Shown here: positions 26,830 to 37,004 of the stretch, piece after piece
How the letters are laid out: every line of letters begins with the position of its first letter
Position numbering within the stretch: position 1 is the stretch's first letter
Origin: Phytomonospora endophytica
GTDB lineage: Bacteria; Actinomycetota; Actinomycetes; Mycobacteriales; Micromonosporaceae
Length of the DNA: 64,000 nucleotides
Direction: 5' to 3'
Assembly: GCF_014202425.1 (NCBI RefSeq)
Contig: NZ_JACHGT010000001.1
Location: forward strand, 475,160 to 539,159
The notes under the pieces: model-generated
What the model was told of the DNA's origin: nothing
The model's input: the letters and a program-made list of their open reading frames with translations, nothing else
Database searches by the model: none
Position numbers and translations under genes: made by a program

Positions 26830-27045
26830 TCACTCGAACACGATGTGCACGACGAACCATCCGGCGAACCCCGCGAGCGCGAGGATGCCGACGGGCCGCC
26901 ACCACCGTGCGGGCCGGATCCCGAGCAGGGCCCGGGTCCGTTCGCTGATGGTGTCGCCGGGTTTCTTGGTGAGCAGGGCGGCGATCTCCACGCCGAGAAT
27001 CGCCAGCGCCAATGCCACCAGCACGATGGCGGGCACCTCTTTCAT
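26830..27045 (-). CDS. Small two-TM membrane protein (71 aa)
   Basis: Two hydrophobic segments (residues about 5-23 and 50-68) flank a loop with K-K-P-G-D-T-I-S-E-R-T-R-A-L-L-G-I-R-P. ATG 27045 is chosen because GGAAGGAC lies about 8 bases upstream; a longer in-frame N-terminus has no such site. Small membrane proteins of this pattern are common in actinobacteria and uncharacterised. It ends 5 bp from the convergent oxidoreductase gene. Confidence 0.65.
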   Translation of the reverse strand: MKEVPAIVLVALALAILGVEIAALLTKKPGDTISERTRALLGIRPARWWRPVGILALAGFAGWFVVHIVFE

Positions 27046-27225
27046 CGGCGGCGTCCTTCCGGTCGCGCGTCGACCGAACCGTCCACATCGGACGGAGTTG
27101 CGACGATCTGCCTCAAGTGTGACGCGCGTCACGGCGTTTCGCACTGGTTGTGGAGAGGAACTGTTCGGGCGCGTGAAGTGAACACCGACGGGCGGCCGCG
27201 CGGCGGCCGCCCGTCGCCGTCGGCG

Positions 27226-27660
27226 TCACTCGGCGGCGTCGGCCGCCTTCTTCTCCTCGGCCTCCGCCGGCTCGGCGGGCTCCTCGCCCTCCGCGGCGGC
27301 CTCCGCGGCCTCTTCGGCCTCGGCCGCCTGCAGTGCGACCCCCCGGCGCTCGACCACGTCGAAGCGCCCGTCCCCGTCGAGATCCTTCTCGATCACGTCG
27401 GGAACACCGTCCCCGTCGAGGTCGGTCTCCAGCGTGTCGATGACACCGTCCCCGTCGGAGTCGATGGCGTGCGTCTCGAACGTGCCGTCGCCGTCGAGGT
27501 CGACGTAGACCTCGCCGTCGGGCTGCACGACCGCGTCGAACTTGTCATCGCCGTTGTAGTCGATGTACTTGGTCTCGCCGATGACGGTGACCTCGTCGGG
27601 CACCCCGTCGCCGTTCAGGTCGTACACGACCGGCTTGGCGGTCTCCTCGGCTTCACTCAT
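27226..27660 (-). CDS. Cytosolic protein with six Asp-rich EF-hand-like Ca repeats
   Basis: A 144-residue acidic protein without signal peptide. It carries six loops of the D-x-N/D-x-D-x-x-x-D/E type: D-L-N-G-D-G-V-P-D, D-Y-N-G-D-D-K-F-D, D-L-D-G-D-G-T-F-E, D-S-D-G-D-G-V-I-D, D-L-D-G-D-G-V-P-D and D-L-D-G-D-G-R-F-D, followed by an Ala/Glu tail of about 40 residues. These resemble calcium loops of dockerins and thrombospondin type 3 repeats. ATG 27660 fits; the longer frame lacks support. Function unknown. Confidence 0.7.
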   Translation of the reverse strand: MSEAEETAKPVVYDLNGDGVPDEVTVIGETKYIDYNGDDKFDAVVQPDGEVYVDLDGDGTFETHAIDSDGDGVIDTLETDLDGDGVPDVIEKDLDGDGRFDVVERRGVALQAAEAEEAAEAAAEGEEPAEPAEAEEKKAADAAE

Positions 27661-27802
27661 CGCACCCGTCCTGACTGTCGTGTGTTCGGAACCTCGCATC
27701 TTACGAAGTCGCCGTCGGCACCACTCCGGGCGACAGTCGATAGTGTGGAGTCCAAACTAACTATCGGGCGACGGGGGAGCCCGTGACCAGTGAGGAGACA
27801 TC

Positions 27803-29017
27803 GTGAGATCTCCCAGCAGAAGGCGTGCGCGACTCTCGCTGCTCGCCGTCCTCAGCGCCGTCGTCGCGGTGGCGGGACTCTTATCCCGCGTTCCGACGGC
27901 CGGTGCGGCCGCGCCGGGCTGCCGTGCCGACTACCGGATCGCCTCCCAGTGGGGCGGCGGCTTCACCGCCGAGATCGGCCTGACCAACCTCGGCGACCGC
28001 GTCGACGGATGGTCGCTCACCTGGACCTTCCCCGCCGGCCAGCGGGTGAGCCAGGCCTGGAACGCTCAGGTGACCCAGAGCGGCGCGGCGGCCACCGCCG
28101 TCAACGTCGACTGGAACCGCTCGATCGCCACCGGCGCCACCGTCTCCTTCGGCTTCAACGCCTCCTTGAGCGGCCAGAACACCGTCCCGTCGGCCTTCGC
28201 CCTCAACGGCGTGACCTGCACCGGCGGCACGACACCGACGACCGGCCCGACGACCGGTCCCACGACGCCGCCCGGCGACCCGTGGACCCCGCCCGCCGTC
28301 CTCGCGCCCGGCCTCACCGAGGTCTGGAACCACGTCGAGAGCACGTACCCGAACCTCTACGGGTTCCGCAACTACGGCTGGGACCAGCTCTTCGCCAACG
28401 GCGGCCAGATCAACTACTGCGTCCGCTGGGACTCCTCCGCGCCGGTCTCGGCGGCACTCCGCGACCAGATCCACGCCGGCCTCACCCGGCAGTTCGGCAA
28501 GTGGATGGCCGCGCTCACCGGCTGGAACAACTGGCCCTACGCGACCGTGCCGGTCAAGGTCGTCGGCTGGGCCGTCCGTGACCGCGCTCAGCTCCAGTGG
28601 ACCGACAACTCCGTCGACGTCTACGTCAACGACATCAACGAGAACGCACCCCAGTGCTCGACGCCCTGCGGGCGCTTCTTCCATCAGGACGGGAACTACT
28701 CCGGTTGCCCCGGCGGCAAGGCACACCACTACGACATGTCGCTGTGGCTCACCTCCGGCTTCGGCGGCGGCGCGGGCGGCGACTGGGGTCAGCGCGTCGG
28801 GAGCGAGTACTTCGTCGGCGCTGTGGGGCAGGAGAACATCCACATACTCCTGCACGAGGTCGGCCATTCCTTCGGCCTCGACGACTTCTACGACTGGACC
28901 CCGGCCGGCGTCTGCTGCTTCATCATGAAGGCCGGCAGCGCCTCGTCGATCACCGAGTTCGACCGGTGGATGCTGCGCGACTGGTGGCGCCACCTCAAGA
29001 GCCGCTACGGCTACTAG
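27803..29017 (+). CDS. Secreted CBM2 protein with zincin-type metallopeptidase domain
   Basis: A 404-residue exported protein: signal peptide to about residue 36; a CBM2-like cellulose/chitin-binding domain (C-R-A-D-Y-R-I, then W-S-L-T-W-T-F-P-A-G-Q, to C near 137); a Thr/Pro linker (T-T-G-P repeats); then a catalytic-looking domain whose H351-E-V-G-H355-S-F-G-L-D-D is an HExxHxxGxxD zincin motif. Several Cys pairs lie around residues 283-306. The pairing suggests a protease held on polysaccharide surfaces. GTG 27803 follows GAGGAGA. Confidence 0.75.
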   Translation: MRSPSRRRARLSLLAVLSAVVAVAGLLSRVPTAGAAAPGCRADYRIASQWGGGFTAEIGLTNLGDRVDGWSLTWTFPAGQRVSQAWNAQVTQSGAAATAVNVDWNRSIATGATVSFGFNASLSGQNTVPSAFALNGVTCTGGTTPTTGPTTGPTTPPGDPWTPPAVLAPGLTEVWNHVESTYPNLYGFRNYGWDQLFANGGQINYCVRWDSSAPVSAALRDQIHAGLTRQFGKWMAALTGWNNWPYATVPVKVVGWAVRDRAQLQWTDNSVDVYVNDINENAPQCSTPCGRFFHQDGNYSGCPGGKAHHYDMSLWLTSGFGGGAGGDWGQRVGSEYFVGAVGQENIHILLHEVGHSFGLDDFYDWTPAGVCCFIMKAGSASSITEFDRWMLRDWWRHLKSRYGY

Positions 29018-29032
29018 CGGCCCCCGCGCGGC

Positions 29033-29064
29033 ACGGCCCGGAGGAGTTGGGTCCTCCGGGCCGT
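29033..29064 (+). terminator. Hairpin terminator after the CBM2 gene
   Basis: A perfect 13-bp stem (29033-29045 and 29052-29064) with a 6-base loop, 15 bp after the stop; no U tract. Confidence 0.8.
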
Positions 29065-29105
29065 CATGTCGATCAAGGCCTGTTAGGGTCGGCGCCGGGG
29101 TGACC

Positions 29106-29119
29106 TTGACAACGTTGTC
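29106..29119 (+). promoter_or_regulatory. LacI-type operator over the GH92 promoter -35
   Basis: GACAACGTTGTC (29108-29119) is a perfect 12-bp palindrome with the central CpG typical of LacI-family operators, and its first bases overlap a consensus -35, TTGACA (29106-29111). It lies 66 bp before the GH92 start. The -10 is not clear. Control by a sugar-responsive LacI repressor elsewhere in the genome is inferred. Confidence 0.5.
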
Positions 29120-29185
29120 CCTCTTCGGGAGGGTGGGCGCACGCCACGGCGTATCCATGCCCGCCTCACCCCCGGAGACGTCGAC

Positions 29186-32100
29186 ATGAGATTAAACAGG
29201 AAGGTCCACCGCTCACAGTGGACGGTGGCCGCGGCCTGTCTGACCCTGATTGCGAGCACGCTCATTCCCACCCAAGCCTCCGCCGCCGAGCCCGGCGCGG
29301 ACTTCGCCACCTCCTTCGAGGAGGGCCAGCCCTTGCCCGACTGGTCCGACACGGTCGAGACCACGCCCTCGGGCGAGCGCCTCACCAAGGGCGTCGACGG
29401 CGCAAACTGTTCCCATGCGGGCGCATGCGGGATCCCCGGCAACGTCATGGGCACCGTTGTCGCGGTCACGGCCAGCGGTGAGAACGCGCCCGACGAGGTC
29501 AAGGAGAACCTCGCCGACGGCGACGTCGGCTCCAAGTGGCTCGTCTTCCAGAGCACCGGCTGGGTCGCCTTCCAGCTGGCCGAGCCCGTCGCCGTCGTCC
29601 ACTACGCCCTGTCCTCGGCCAACGACGCCGAGGAGCGCGACCCGGTCGACTGGACCCTCCAGGGCTCGGCCGACGGCCTGACCTGGACCGATCTCGACCG
29701 CCGCACCGGCGAGGACTTCCCCGAGCGGTTCGAGACGAAGGAATACCGCTTCGAGAACACCACGGCCTACGCCCACTACCGGCTGGACGTGACCCGCAAC
29801 GGCGCCGGGAGCATCGTCCAGCTCTCCGAGGTGCAGTTGTCCGACGGCGACACCACGCCACCGCCGGTCACGGACATGAAGAGCTTCACGACCTCCGGCC
29901 CGCCCTCCTCGCCCACCGCGAAGGGCCGTGTCGGCTATACGGGCATGCGCTCGCTCCAGTTCTCCGGCAGGCACCTCGTCGAGGGCCGCGCCTACTCGTA
30001 CAACAAGATCCTCGACGTCGACATCCTCGTCACGCCGACGACCGAGCTGTCGTACCTGATGTTCGTCGGCCACACACCCGGCGACCTGCGCGACCCCGGC
30101 ACCTACGCGGCCGTCGACCTCGCGTTCGACGACGGGACCTACCTCTCCCGTCTCGGTGCGGTCGACCAGCACGGCGTCAAGCTCGACCCGCGCTCGCAGG
30201 GCGAGTCGAAGACGCTGTACACGGGCCAGTGGAACCGCAAGGCCGCGAACATCGGCGCCGCCGCGGCGGGCAAGCGGATCACGCGGATCCTCGTCGCCTA
30301 CGACAATCCCTCGGGCCCGCCGACCTGGTTCCGGAACTTCGTCGACGACATCGCGATCGTGGCCGCACCTCCGGCCGACGCGCGCGTCCTGCCCAGTGAT
30401 TACGTGCTCACCACGCGCGGAACCCAGTCCTCGGGCGGCTTCTCGCGCGGTAACAACTTCCCGGCGACGGCCGTTCCGCACGGCTTCAACTTCTACACGC
30501 CGGTCACCAACGCCGGTACGACGAGCTGGCTGTACGAGTACCACCGCGCCAACAACGCCGCCAACCGCCCGAGTCTCCAGGCGCTGTCCATCAGTCACGA
30601 ACCGAGCCCGTGGATGGGCGACCGGCAGACCTTCCAGGTGATGCCCTCGATCGCCGAGGGCACCCCCGACCCCTCGCGCACGGCTCGCGCGCTGCCGTTC
30701 GGGCATGAGAACGAGGTCGCGCGAGCGCACTACTACGGCGTCGGCTTCGACAACGGCCTGCGCGCCGAGATCGCGCCGTCGGACCACTCCGCGCTGTTCC
30801 GTTTCACCTTCCCCGGTGACGACGCCGCGCTGATCTTCGACAACGTCAACGACAACGGCGGCCTGACCCTCGACACCGAGACCGGCACCGTGTCGGGCTT
30901 CTCCGACGTCCGCAGTGGTTTGTCCACGGGCGCGACGCGGCTGTTCGTGTACGCCGAGTTCGACCGTGAGGTCACCGGAGGTGAGCGGCTGCCCGGCAGC
31001 GGGCGGCCGAACGTCACCGGGTTCCTGCGCTTCGACGCCGGGGACGACAAGACCGTGACCATGCGGATCGCGACCTCGCTGATCAGTCTCGACCAGGCGA
31101 AGGCCAACCTCGCCATGGAGATCGGTGACGCCTCCTTCGACACCGTCCGCGACGCCGCCCAGGCCGCCTGGAACGCCAAGCTCGGCATCATCGAGGTCGA
31201 GGGCGCAACTCCCGATCAGCTCACCACGCTCTATTCCAACCTGTACCGGCTCTTCCTGTACCCCAACATCGGGCACGAGAACACCGGCACTCCCGAGCGG
31301 CCGGTGATCCGCTACGCCAGCCCGTTCTCGCCGAAGGCCGGCCCTGACACGCCGACGCACACCGGGGCCGCGATCGTCGACGGACCGATGTACGTCAACA
31401 ACGGGTTCTGGGACACCTATCGCACGACCTGGCCGGCGTACACGCTGCTCACGCCCGGCAGGACGGCCGAGATGATCGACGGCTTCGTCCAGCAGTACAA
31501 GGACGGCGGCTGGATCTCGCGCTGGTCCTCGCCCGGTTACGCCAACCTGATGACGGGCACGAGCTCCGACGTCGCCTTCGCCGACTCCTACCTCAAAGGG
31601 GTCACCGACTTCGACGTCGAGGCCGCCTACGACGCCGCCGTGAAGAACGCGACCGTCGCGCCGCCCAGTGCGGGCGTCGGGCGCAAGGGGCTCGACACCT
31701 CGATCTTCCTCGGTTACACCTCGACCGACACCGGCGAAGGCATGTCGTGGGCGCTGGAGGGCTACCTCAACGACTACGGCATCGCGAACATGTCGAAGGC
31801 CCTCTATGAGGCCGACCGGCACGGGCCGCGCGCGGAGGAGTACAAGACCAACCACGAGTACTTCATCAACCGCGCGCAGAACTACGTCAACATGTTCGAC
31901 CCCTCGATCGACTTCTTCCAGGGCCGCGACGCCGAGGGGGAGTGGCGGGTCCCGGCCGGGGAGTTCAACCCGGCCGAGTGGGGCCACGACTACACCGAGA
32001 CCAACGCGTGGAACATGGCCTTCACCGTCCCGCAGGACGGCCGCGGCCTGGCCAACCTGTACGGCGGCACCGACGCGCTGGGTTCGAAGCTCGACGCGTT

Positions 32101-33073
32101 CTTCGGCACGCCGGAGACCGCCGACCCGGCCAACGCCGGTTCCTACGGCGGGATCATCCACGAGATGACCGAGGCGCGCGATGTGCGCATGGGCATGTAC
32201 GGGCACAGCAACCAGCCGGCCCATCACATCGCCTACATGTACGACTTCGCGCGGCAGCCGTGGAAGACGCAGGCGCTGGTCCGTGAGGCGACCTCGCGGC
32301 TCTATCTGGGCAGCGAGATCGGCCAGGGCTATGCCGGTGACGAGGACAACGGTGAGATGTCGGCGTGGTGGATCTTCTCCGCGCTGGGCTTCTACCCGCT
32401 CCAGATGGGCTCGGACACCTACGCGGTCGGGTCGCCGATGTTCACCAAGGCGACGATCCACCTGGAGAACGGCCGCGACCTGGTGATCAACGCGCCGAAG
32501 AACACCGCGAAGAACGTCTACGTCCAGGGCCTGCGCGTCAACGGGCAGCGCTACGACAAGACCTTCCTGCCGCACGACCTGCTGGCCTCGGGCGGTCGCC
32601 TCGACTTCGACATGGGCCCGCGCCCCTCGAAGTGGGGCACCGGCCGCGACGCCGCGCCGCCGTCGATCACCAAGGACGGCGAGGTCCCGACGCCGTTGCG
32701 CGACGTGGCCGAGGGCGCTTCGAGCGCGACACCGGAGCTGTTCGACGACGACTCGGGCACCGAGGTGACCGTCGACGGCGCGACCATGACCGTCGACTGC
32801 GAGCTGGCCGCACGCGAACGGGCCGGGATGTACACGCTGACGTCCGGCGCCTCGCCCGGCGACCCGTCGAGCTGGCGGGTGCTGGCCTCGAAGGACGGTC
32901 GCAAGTGGACTGAGGTGGACCGGCGCTCCGGGGAGGTCTTCGCCTGGCGCAACCAGACGCGGGCGTTCACCGTCGAGGATCCGGGGAAGTACCGGTTCTA
33001 CCGGATCGAGATCACCGGCAACAGCGGTGAGGCGACGACGAGTCTGGCGGAAGTGGAGTTCCTCGGCGGCTGA
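29186..33073 (+). CDS. Secreted GH92 alpha-mannosidase with discoidin-like domains
   Basis: A 1295-residue exported glycosidase. Signal peptide to A-S-A-A near residue 34. Residues about 80-230 and the last 120 residues look like F5/8 type C (discoidin) modules (I-V-Q-L-S-E-V-Q-L-S; T-S-L-A-E-V-E-F). The GH92 body has G-F-W-D-T-Y-R-T-T-W-P, Y-A-N-L-M-T-G-T-S-S-D, G-H-S-N-Q-P-A-H-H and G-D-E-D-N-G-E-M-S-A-W, all hallmark segments. GH92 enzymes are Ca-dependent exo-alpha-mannosidases acting on N-glycan or fungal mannan. Follows GGAGACGTCGAC. Confidence 0.9.
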   Translation: MRLNRKVHRSQWTVAAACLTLIASTLIPTQASAAEPGADFATSFEEGQPLPDWSDTVETTPSGERLTKGVDGANCSHAGACGIPGNVMGTVVAVTASGENAPDEVKENLADGDVGSKWLVFQSTGWVAFQLAEPVAVVHYALSSANDAEERDPVDWTLQGSADGLTWTDLDRRTGEDFPERFETKEYRFENTTAYAHYRLDVTRNGAGSIVQLSEVQLSDGDTTPPPVTDMKSFTTSGPPSSPTAKGRVGYTGMRSLQFSGRHLVEGRAYSYNKILDVDILVTPTTELSYLMFVGHTPGDLRDPGTYAAVDLAFDDGTYLSRLGAVDQHGVKLDPRSQGESKTLYTGQWNRKAANIGAAAAGKRITRILVAYDNPSGPPTWFRNFVDDIAIVAAPPADARVLPSDYVLTTRGTQSSGGFSRGNNFPATAVPHGFNFYTPVTNAGTTSWLYEYHRANNAANRPSLQALSISHEPSPWMGDRQTFQVMPSIAEGTPDPSRTARALPFGHENEVARAHYYGVGFDNGLRAEIAPSDHSALFRFTFPGDDAALIFDNVNDNGGLTLDTETGTVSGFSDVRSGLSTGATRLFVYAEFDREVTGGERLPGSGRPNVTGFLRFDAGDDKTVTMRIATSLISLDQAKANLAMEIGDASFDTVRDAAQAAWNAKLGIIEVEGATPDQLTTLYSNLYRLFLYPNIGHENTGTPERPVIRYASPFSPKAGPDTPTHTGAAIVDGPMYVNNGFWDTYRTTWPAYTLLTPGRTAEMIDGFVQQYKDGGWISRWSSPGYANLMTGTSSDVAFADSYLKGVTDFDVEAAYDAAVKNATVAPPSAGVGRKGLDTSIFLGYTSTDTGEGMSWALEGYLNDYGIANMSKALYEADRHGPRAEEYKTNHEYFINRAQNYVNMFDPSIDFFQGRDAEGEWRVPAGEFNPAEWGHDYTETNAWNMAFTVPQDGRGLANLYGGTDALGSKLDAFFGTPETADPANAGSYGGIIHEMTEARDVRMGMYGHSNQPAHHIAYMYDFARQPWKTQALVREATSRLYLGSEIGQGYAGDEDNGEMSAWWIFSALGFYPLQMGSDTYAVGSPMFTKATIHLENGRDLVINAPKNTAKNVYVQGLRVNGQRYDKTFLPHDLLASGGRLDFDMGPRPSKWGTGRDAAPPSITKDGEVPTPLRDVAEGASSATPELFDDDSGTEVTVDGATMTVDCELAARERAGMYTLTSGASPGDPSSWRVLASKDGRKWTEVDRRSGEVFAWRNQTRAFTVEDPGKYRFYRIEITGNSGEATTSLAEVEFLGG

Positions 33074-33081
33074 CGCCGAAC

Positions 33082-33115
33082 CGGAGGGGCGCATCGACTC
33101 GGTGCGCTCCCTCCG
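33082..33115 (+). terminator. Imperfect hairpin after GH92
   Basis: CGGAGGG and CCCTCCG pair around an inner CGCA/TGCG stem with a small bulge, starting 9 bp after the GH92 stop. A separate perfect palindrome, CCATTCA-G-TGAATGG, lies at 33124-33138 and may be a second terminator or an operator. Confidence 0.55.
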
Positions 33116-33180
33116 CGATGTCGCCATTCAGTGAATGGGAACGTTACCTCGACGATGTCCGCAATGTATTAATAAGACGA

Positions 33181-33196
33181 TCTTGAATATGCGGTC
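33181..33196 (+). promoter_or_regulatory. Shared upstream element, copy at mini-protein A
   Basis: TCTTGAATATGCGGTC lies 78 bp before mini-protein A. The last nine bases, TATGCGGTC, and the leading TCTT recur upstream of mini-protein B (39036-39022, minus). It lies in a locally AT-rich stretch and could include a -10 box or an activator site. Confidence 0.45.
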
Positions 33197-33274
33197 GCCT
33201 ATGCTCCCCGCTCCTAGGCTGACCGCTGACCCACTCGTCCGAGTGCGAGCCGTCCCTTGCACAAAGGAGTTCCC

Positions 33275-33457
33275 ATGAAGGTTCTGAACAAGCTCGCCGA
33301 CCGCCTGGTCGCTCGTGTCGCGCCCGAAGCGCGCGCGGCCGCCGCACCGTGCGAGTACTACGAGTACGCGTGCATCAACAACCACGGCATGAAGCGTCTT
33401 CGGGACCGCTGCACCGGCTTCGTCGGACAGTGGAAGCTCGTTTCCGGCACCTGCTAG
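33275..33457 (+). CDS. Cys-rich mini-protein A of an unnamed paralogous family
   Basis: A 60-residue product starting at ATG 33275 behind AAAGGAG (5-base spacing, the best ribosome site in the region). The first 27 residues match mini-protein B at 17 positions: M-K-x-x-N-K-x-A-D-R-L-x-x-R-x-x-P, then A-x-A-A-P-C-E. The N-terminus is an amphipathic basic helix, not a Sec signal. The tail is different from B: E-Y-Y-E-Y-A-C, then D-R-C-T-G-F and a C-terminal G-T-C; four Cys in total. A hairpin terminator follows 17 bp after the stop. The pattern (conserved leader, variable Cys-rich end) suggests a processed peptide; function unknown. Confidence 0.75.
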   Translation: MKVLNKLADRLVARVAPEARAAAAPCEYYEYACINNHGMKRLRDRCTGFVGQWKLVSGTC

Positions 33458-33474
33458 GACTTCCGCACGAGGAG

Positions 33475-33496
33475 GGGCGCGCCGCGTGGCGCGCCC
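33475..33496 (+). terminator. Hairpin terminator of mini-protein A
   Basis: GGGCGCGCC (33475-33483) and GGCGCGCCC (33488-33496) form a perfect 9-bp stem with a GCGT loop, so mini-protein A is a monocistronic unit. Confidence 0.75.
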
Positions 33497-33706
33497 TTCG
33501 CCTTGTCACTTAAGCGTTCCGGTGAACCCCGCCCGACTGATTTCGCCGCCGTTCGACCGTCCCGTCCGCCGCGAACGGTTTCCCCGCGCCGCCACGCGTC
33601 CGCTTTGCTCGGCTTTCCGCGTGCCGCGCCGACGGGTACTGGAAACGGTTACGGCCGGGTGGTCCGGGTTTTCGCCGGTATTTGAACCCTGGCCTCGCGC
33701 GAGCCC

Positions 33707-33734
33707 TTGACCTGGGCTTTCGTCCGTCTACAGT
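33707..33734 (+). promoter_or_regulatory. Probable promoter of the P450 gene
   Basis: TTGACC (33707-33712) and TACAGT (33729-33734) are 16 bp apart. The -10 overlaps ACAGTGGA, which also forms part of the 15-bp palindrome at 33800. The rest of the 33458-33818 gap, apart from the upstream terminator, shows no gene. Confidence 0.5.
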
Positions 33735-33799
33735 GGATGTCACTGATCGGACAGAGCCGATTCGCCCTGATCATTAGGCTCCCCTGATCCGGCCTTTCT

Positions 33800-33814
33800 A
33801 CTCCACAGTGGAGT
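33800..33814. promoter_or_regulatory. 15-bp palindrome ACTCCAC-A-GTGGAGT at the P450 start
   Basis: A perfect 7+1+7 palindrome immediately before the P450 start codon. The same palindrome, with T in the centre, lies 130 bp before the GH25 lysozyme gene (42871-42885). Both are probably operators of one regulator. Confidence 0.6.
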
Positions 33815-33818
33815 GACG

Positions 33819-35195
33819 ATGAACGCTGCCCGACAAAGCACGGTGACACCGCCCGCGCGCGGTCTGAGTCCGCGCAACCTCGCCCGTCTGGGCAACCTCC
33901 TGCGCGCCAGACCTCTGGAGGCCTTCGCCGCGCTCCGGGACGCCGGGCCGCTCATCCGTTACCGCCTCGGCGGGCGCGTCCTCTACGTCGCCAACGATCC
34001 CGAACTGGTCTACCAGATCCTCGTCAAACACGGCGAGGCGATCATCCGCGGCACCCAGTTCGAGAAGCTCAAGCCCCTCATGGGCGACGGCCTGCTGACC
34101 ACCGACAACGCCACCCATCGCCGCAACCGGCCCATCGTCAACCCCTCCTTCCATCGCGACAAGATCAACTCCTATGTCGCGGTGATGGCCGAGGAGGCCG
34201 ACCGGCGCGCGAGCGAGTGGCACGACGGCCAGACCCTCGACCTGCAGACCGAGGGCCGCAAGAACGCCCTCACCGTCGCCGCCCGCTGCCTGTCCATGAC
34301 CGACCTCGCCGACCGCGTCGCCACCGACGTCGAGAAGCACTTCCCACGCTTCCTCGACGGGCTCAACCCGCGCGCCATGCTGCCCCGCTGGGCCGGCGAC
34401 CACCTGCCCGGCAACCGGCACTTCGTCTCCTCGGTCGCCTATATCCGGGAGACCCTCGCCGAGTTGGTCGCCCACCACGAGAAGCTCCTCGCCGACGACG
34501 CCGAGACCGCGCCCTCGGACCTGGTCACCGGCCTGCTCACGGCCAGCAACCCCGACACCGGGGAGCGCCTGTCGGCCGCGCAGGTCAGCGACGAGGTCGT
34601 CACGCTCTTCGTGGCGGCGACGGACACGACCTCCAACACCCTCGCCTTCGCCTGGCGGGTCCTCGGGGACGACCCGGACCTGGCCGCGCGCGTTCGCGCC
34701 GAGGCCGACGCGGCCTTCGGTGAGGGACCGGCCGACCTCGCCACCGTCGGCCGTCTCGAACTGACCCACCGCGTGGTCAAGGAGGTGCTGCGCAAGTACA
34801 CGCCGCCGTGGCTGGTGACCCGCAAGGTCGTCGCCGACGTCGACGTGGACGGACCCGACGGCACGGTCTACCGGCTCCCGGCGGGTGCCGAGCTGGTGTT
34901 CTCGCCCTGGGCGATCCACCGCAACCCGGCCGTATACCCCGACCCGGAGCGCTTCGATCCGGACCGCTGGCTTCCCGAGCGCGCCAAGTCGATCCCGCGC
35001 CATTCCTGGCTGCCGTTCGGCGCCGGGCGGCGCAAGTGCATCGGCGAGGCCTTCGCCGAGCTGGAGGTCACCATGACCCTCGCGGTGTGGGCACGACGCT
35101 GGCTGGTCGAGCCGACCGCGAAGAAGCCCGTCCGGCCCGTCCCGTCGGCGACCTTGCGGCCCGACGACGCGCGGGCGGTCGTCAGGAGCCGCTGA
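33819..35195 (+). CDS. Cytochrome P450
   Basis: A 458-residue soluble P450. The I-helix A-A-T-D-T-T-S-N-T (oxygen activation), the E-V-L-R of the K-helix ExxR and the heme loop F-G-A-G-R-R-K-C-I-G are intact. The heme loop is of the type found in terpene/fatty-acid hydroxylases (R-K-C-I-G) rather than the macrolide-type H-x-C-L-G, but substrate cannot be told. No ferredoxin gene is adjacent. ATG 33819 is chosen; an in-frame GTG at 33813 lies inside the palindrome. Its stop abuts that of the convergent kinase gene (TGATCA). Confidence 0.9.
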   Translation: MNAARQSTVTPPARGLSPRNLARLGNLLRARPLEAFAALRDAGPLIRYRLGGRVLYVANDPELVYQILVKHGEAIIRGTQFEKLKPLMGDGLLTTDNATHRRNRPIVNPSFHRDKINSYVAVMAEEADRRASEWHDGQTLDLQTEGRKNALTVAARCLSMTDLADRVATDVEKHFPRFLDGLNPRAMLPRWAGDHLPGNRHFVSSVAYIRETLAELVAHHEKLLADDAETAPSDLVTGLLTASNPDTGERLSAAQVSDEVVTLFVAATDTTSNTLAFAWRVLGDDPDLAARVRAEADAAFGEGPADLATVGRLELTHRVVKEVLRKYTPPWLVTRKVVADVDVDGPDGTVYRLPAGAELVFSPWAIHRNPAVYPDPERFDPDRWLPERAKSIPRHSWLPFGAGRRKCIGEAFAELEVTMTLAVWARRWLVEPTAKKPVRPVPSATLRPDDARAVVRSR

Positions 35196-36866
<1,671 letters not shown>

Positions 36867-37004
36867 GGCGACTTCCTCTCACAAGTTCCTGGAGATTTGT
36901 TCACCGCGACCGCGGCCGGACCATTATGGCCTACCACCGTCAGGCGTGGGATCCGTTGGGCCGCCGTTAATTCGGAACGGATGTTATCGCCGCCGAGGCA
37001 CTCG

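Noticed and set aside
26153-27088. Minus-strand open frame of 311 codons opposite the quinone oxidoreductase
   Set aside because: No domain, Arg/Asp-rich, and it overlaps both the oxidoreductase and the small membrane protein, which have ribosome sites.
29213-33127. Minus-strand open frame of 1304 codons opposite the GH92 gene
   Set aside because: GH92 on the plus strand has signal peptide and family motifs; the opposite frame has none and is composition-driven.
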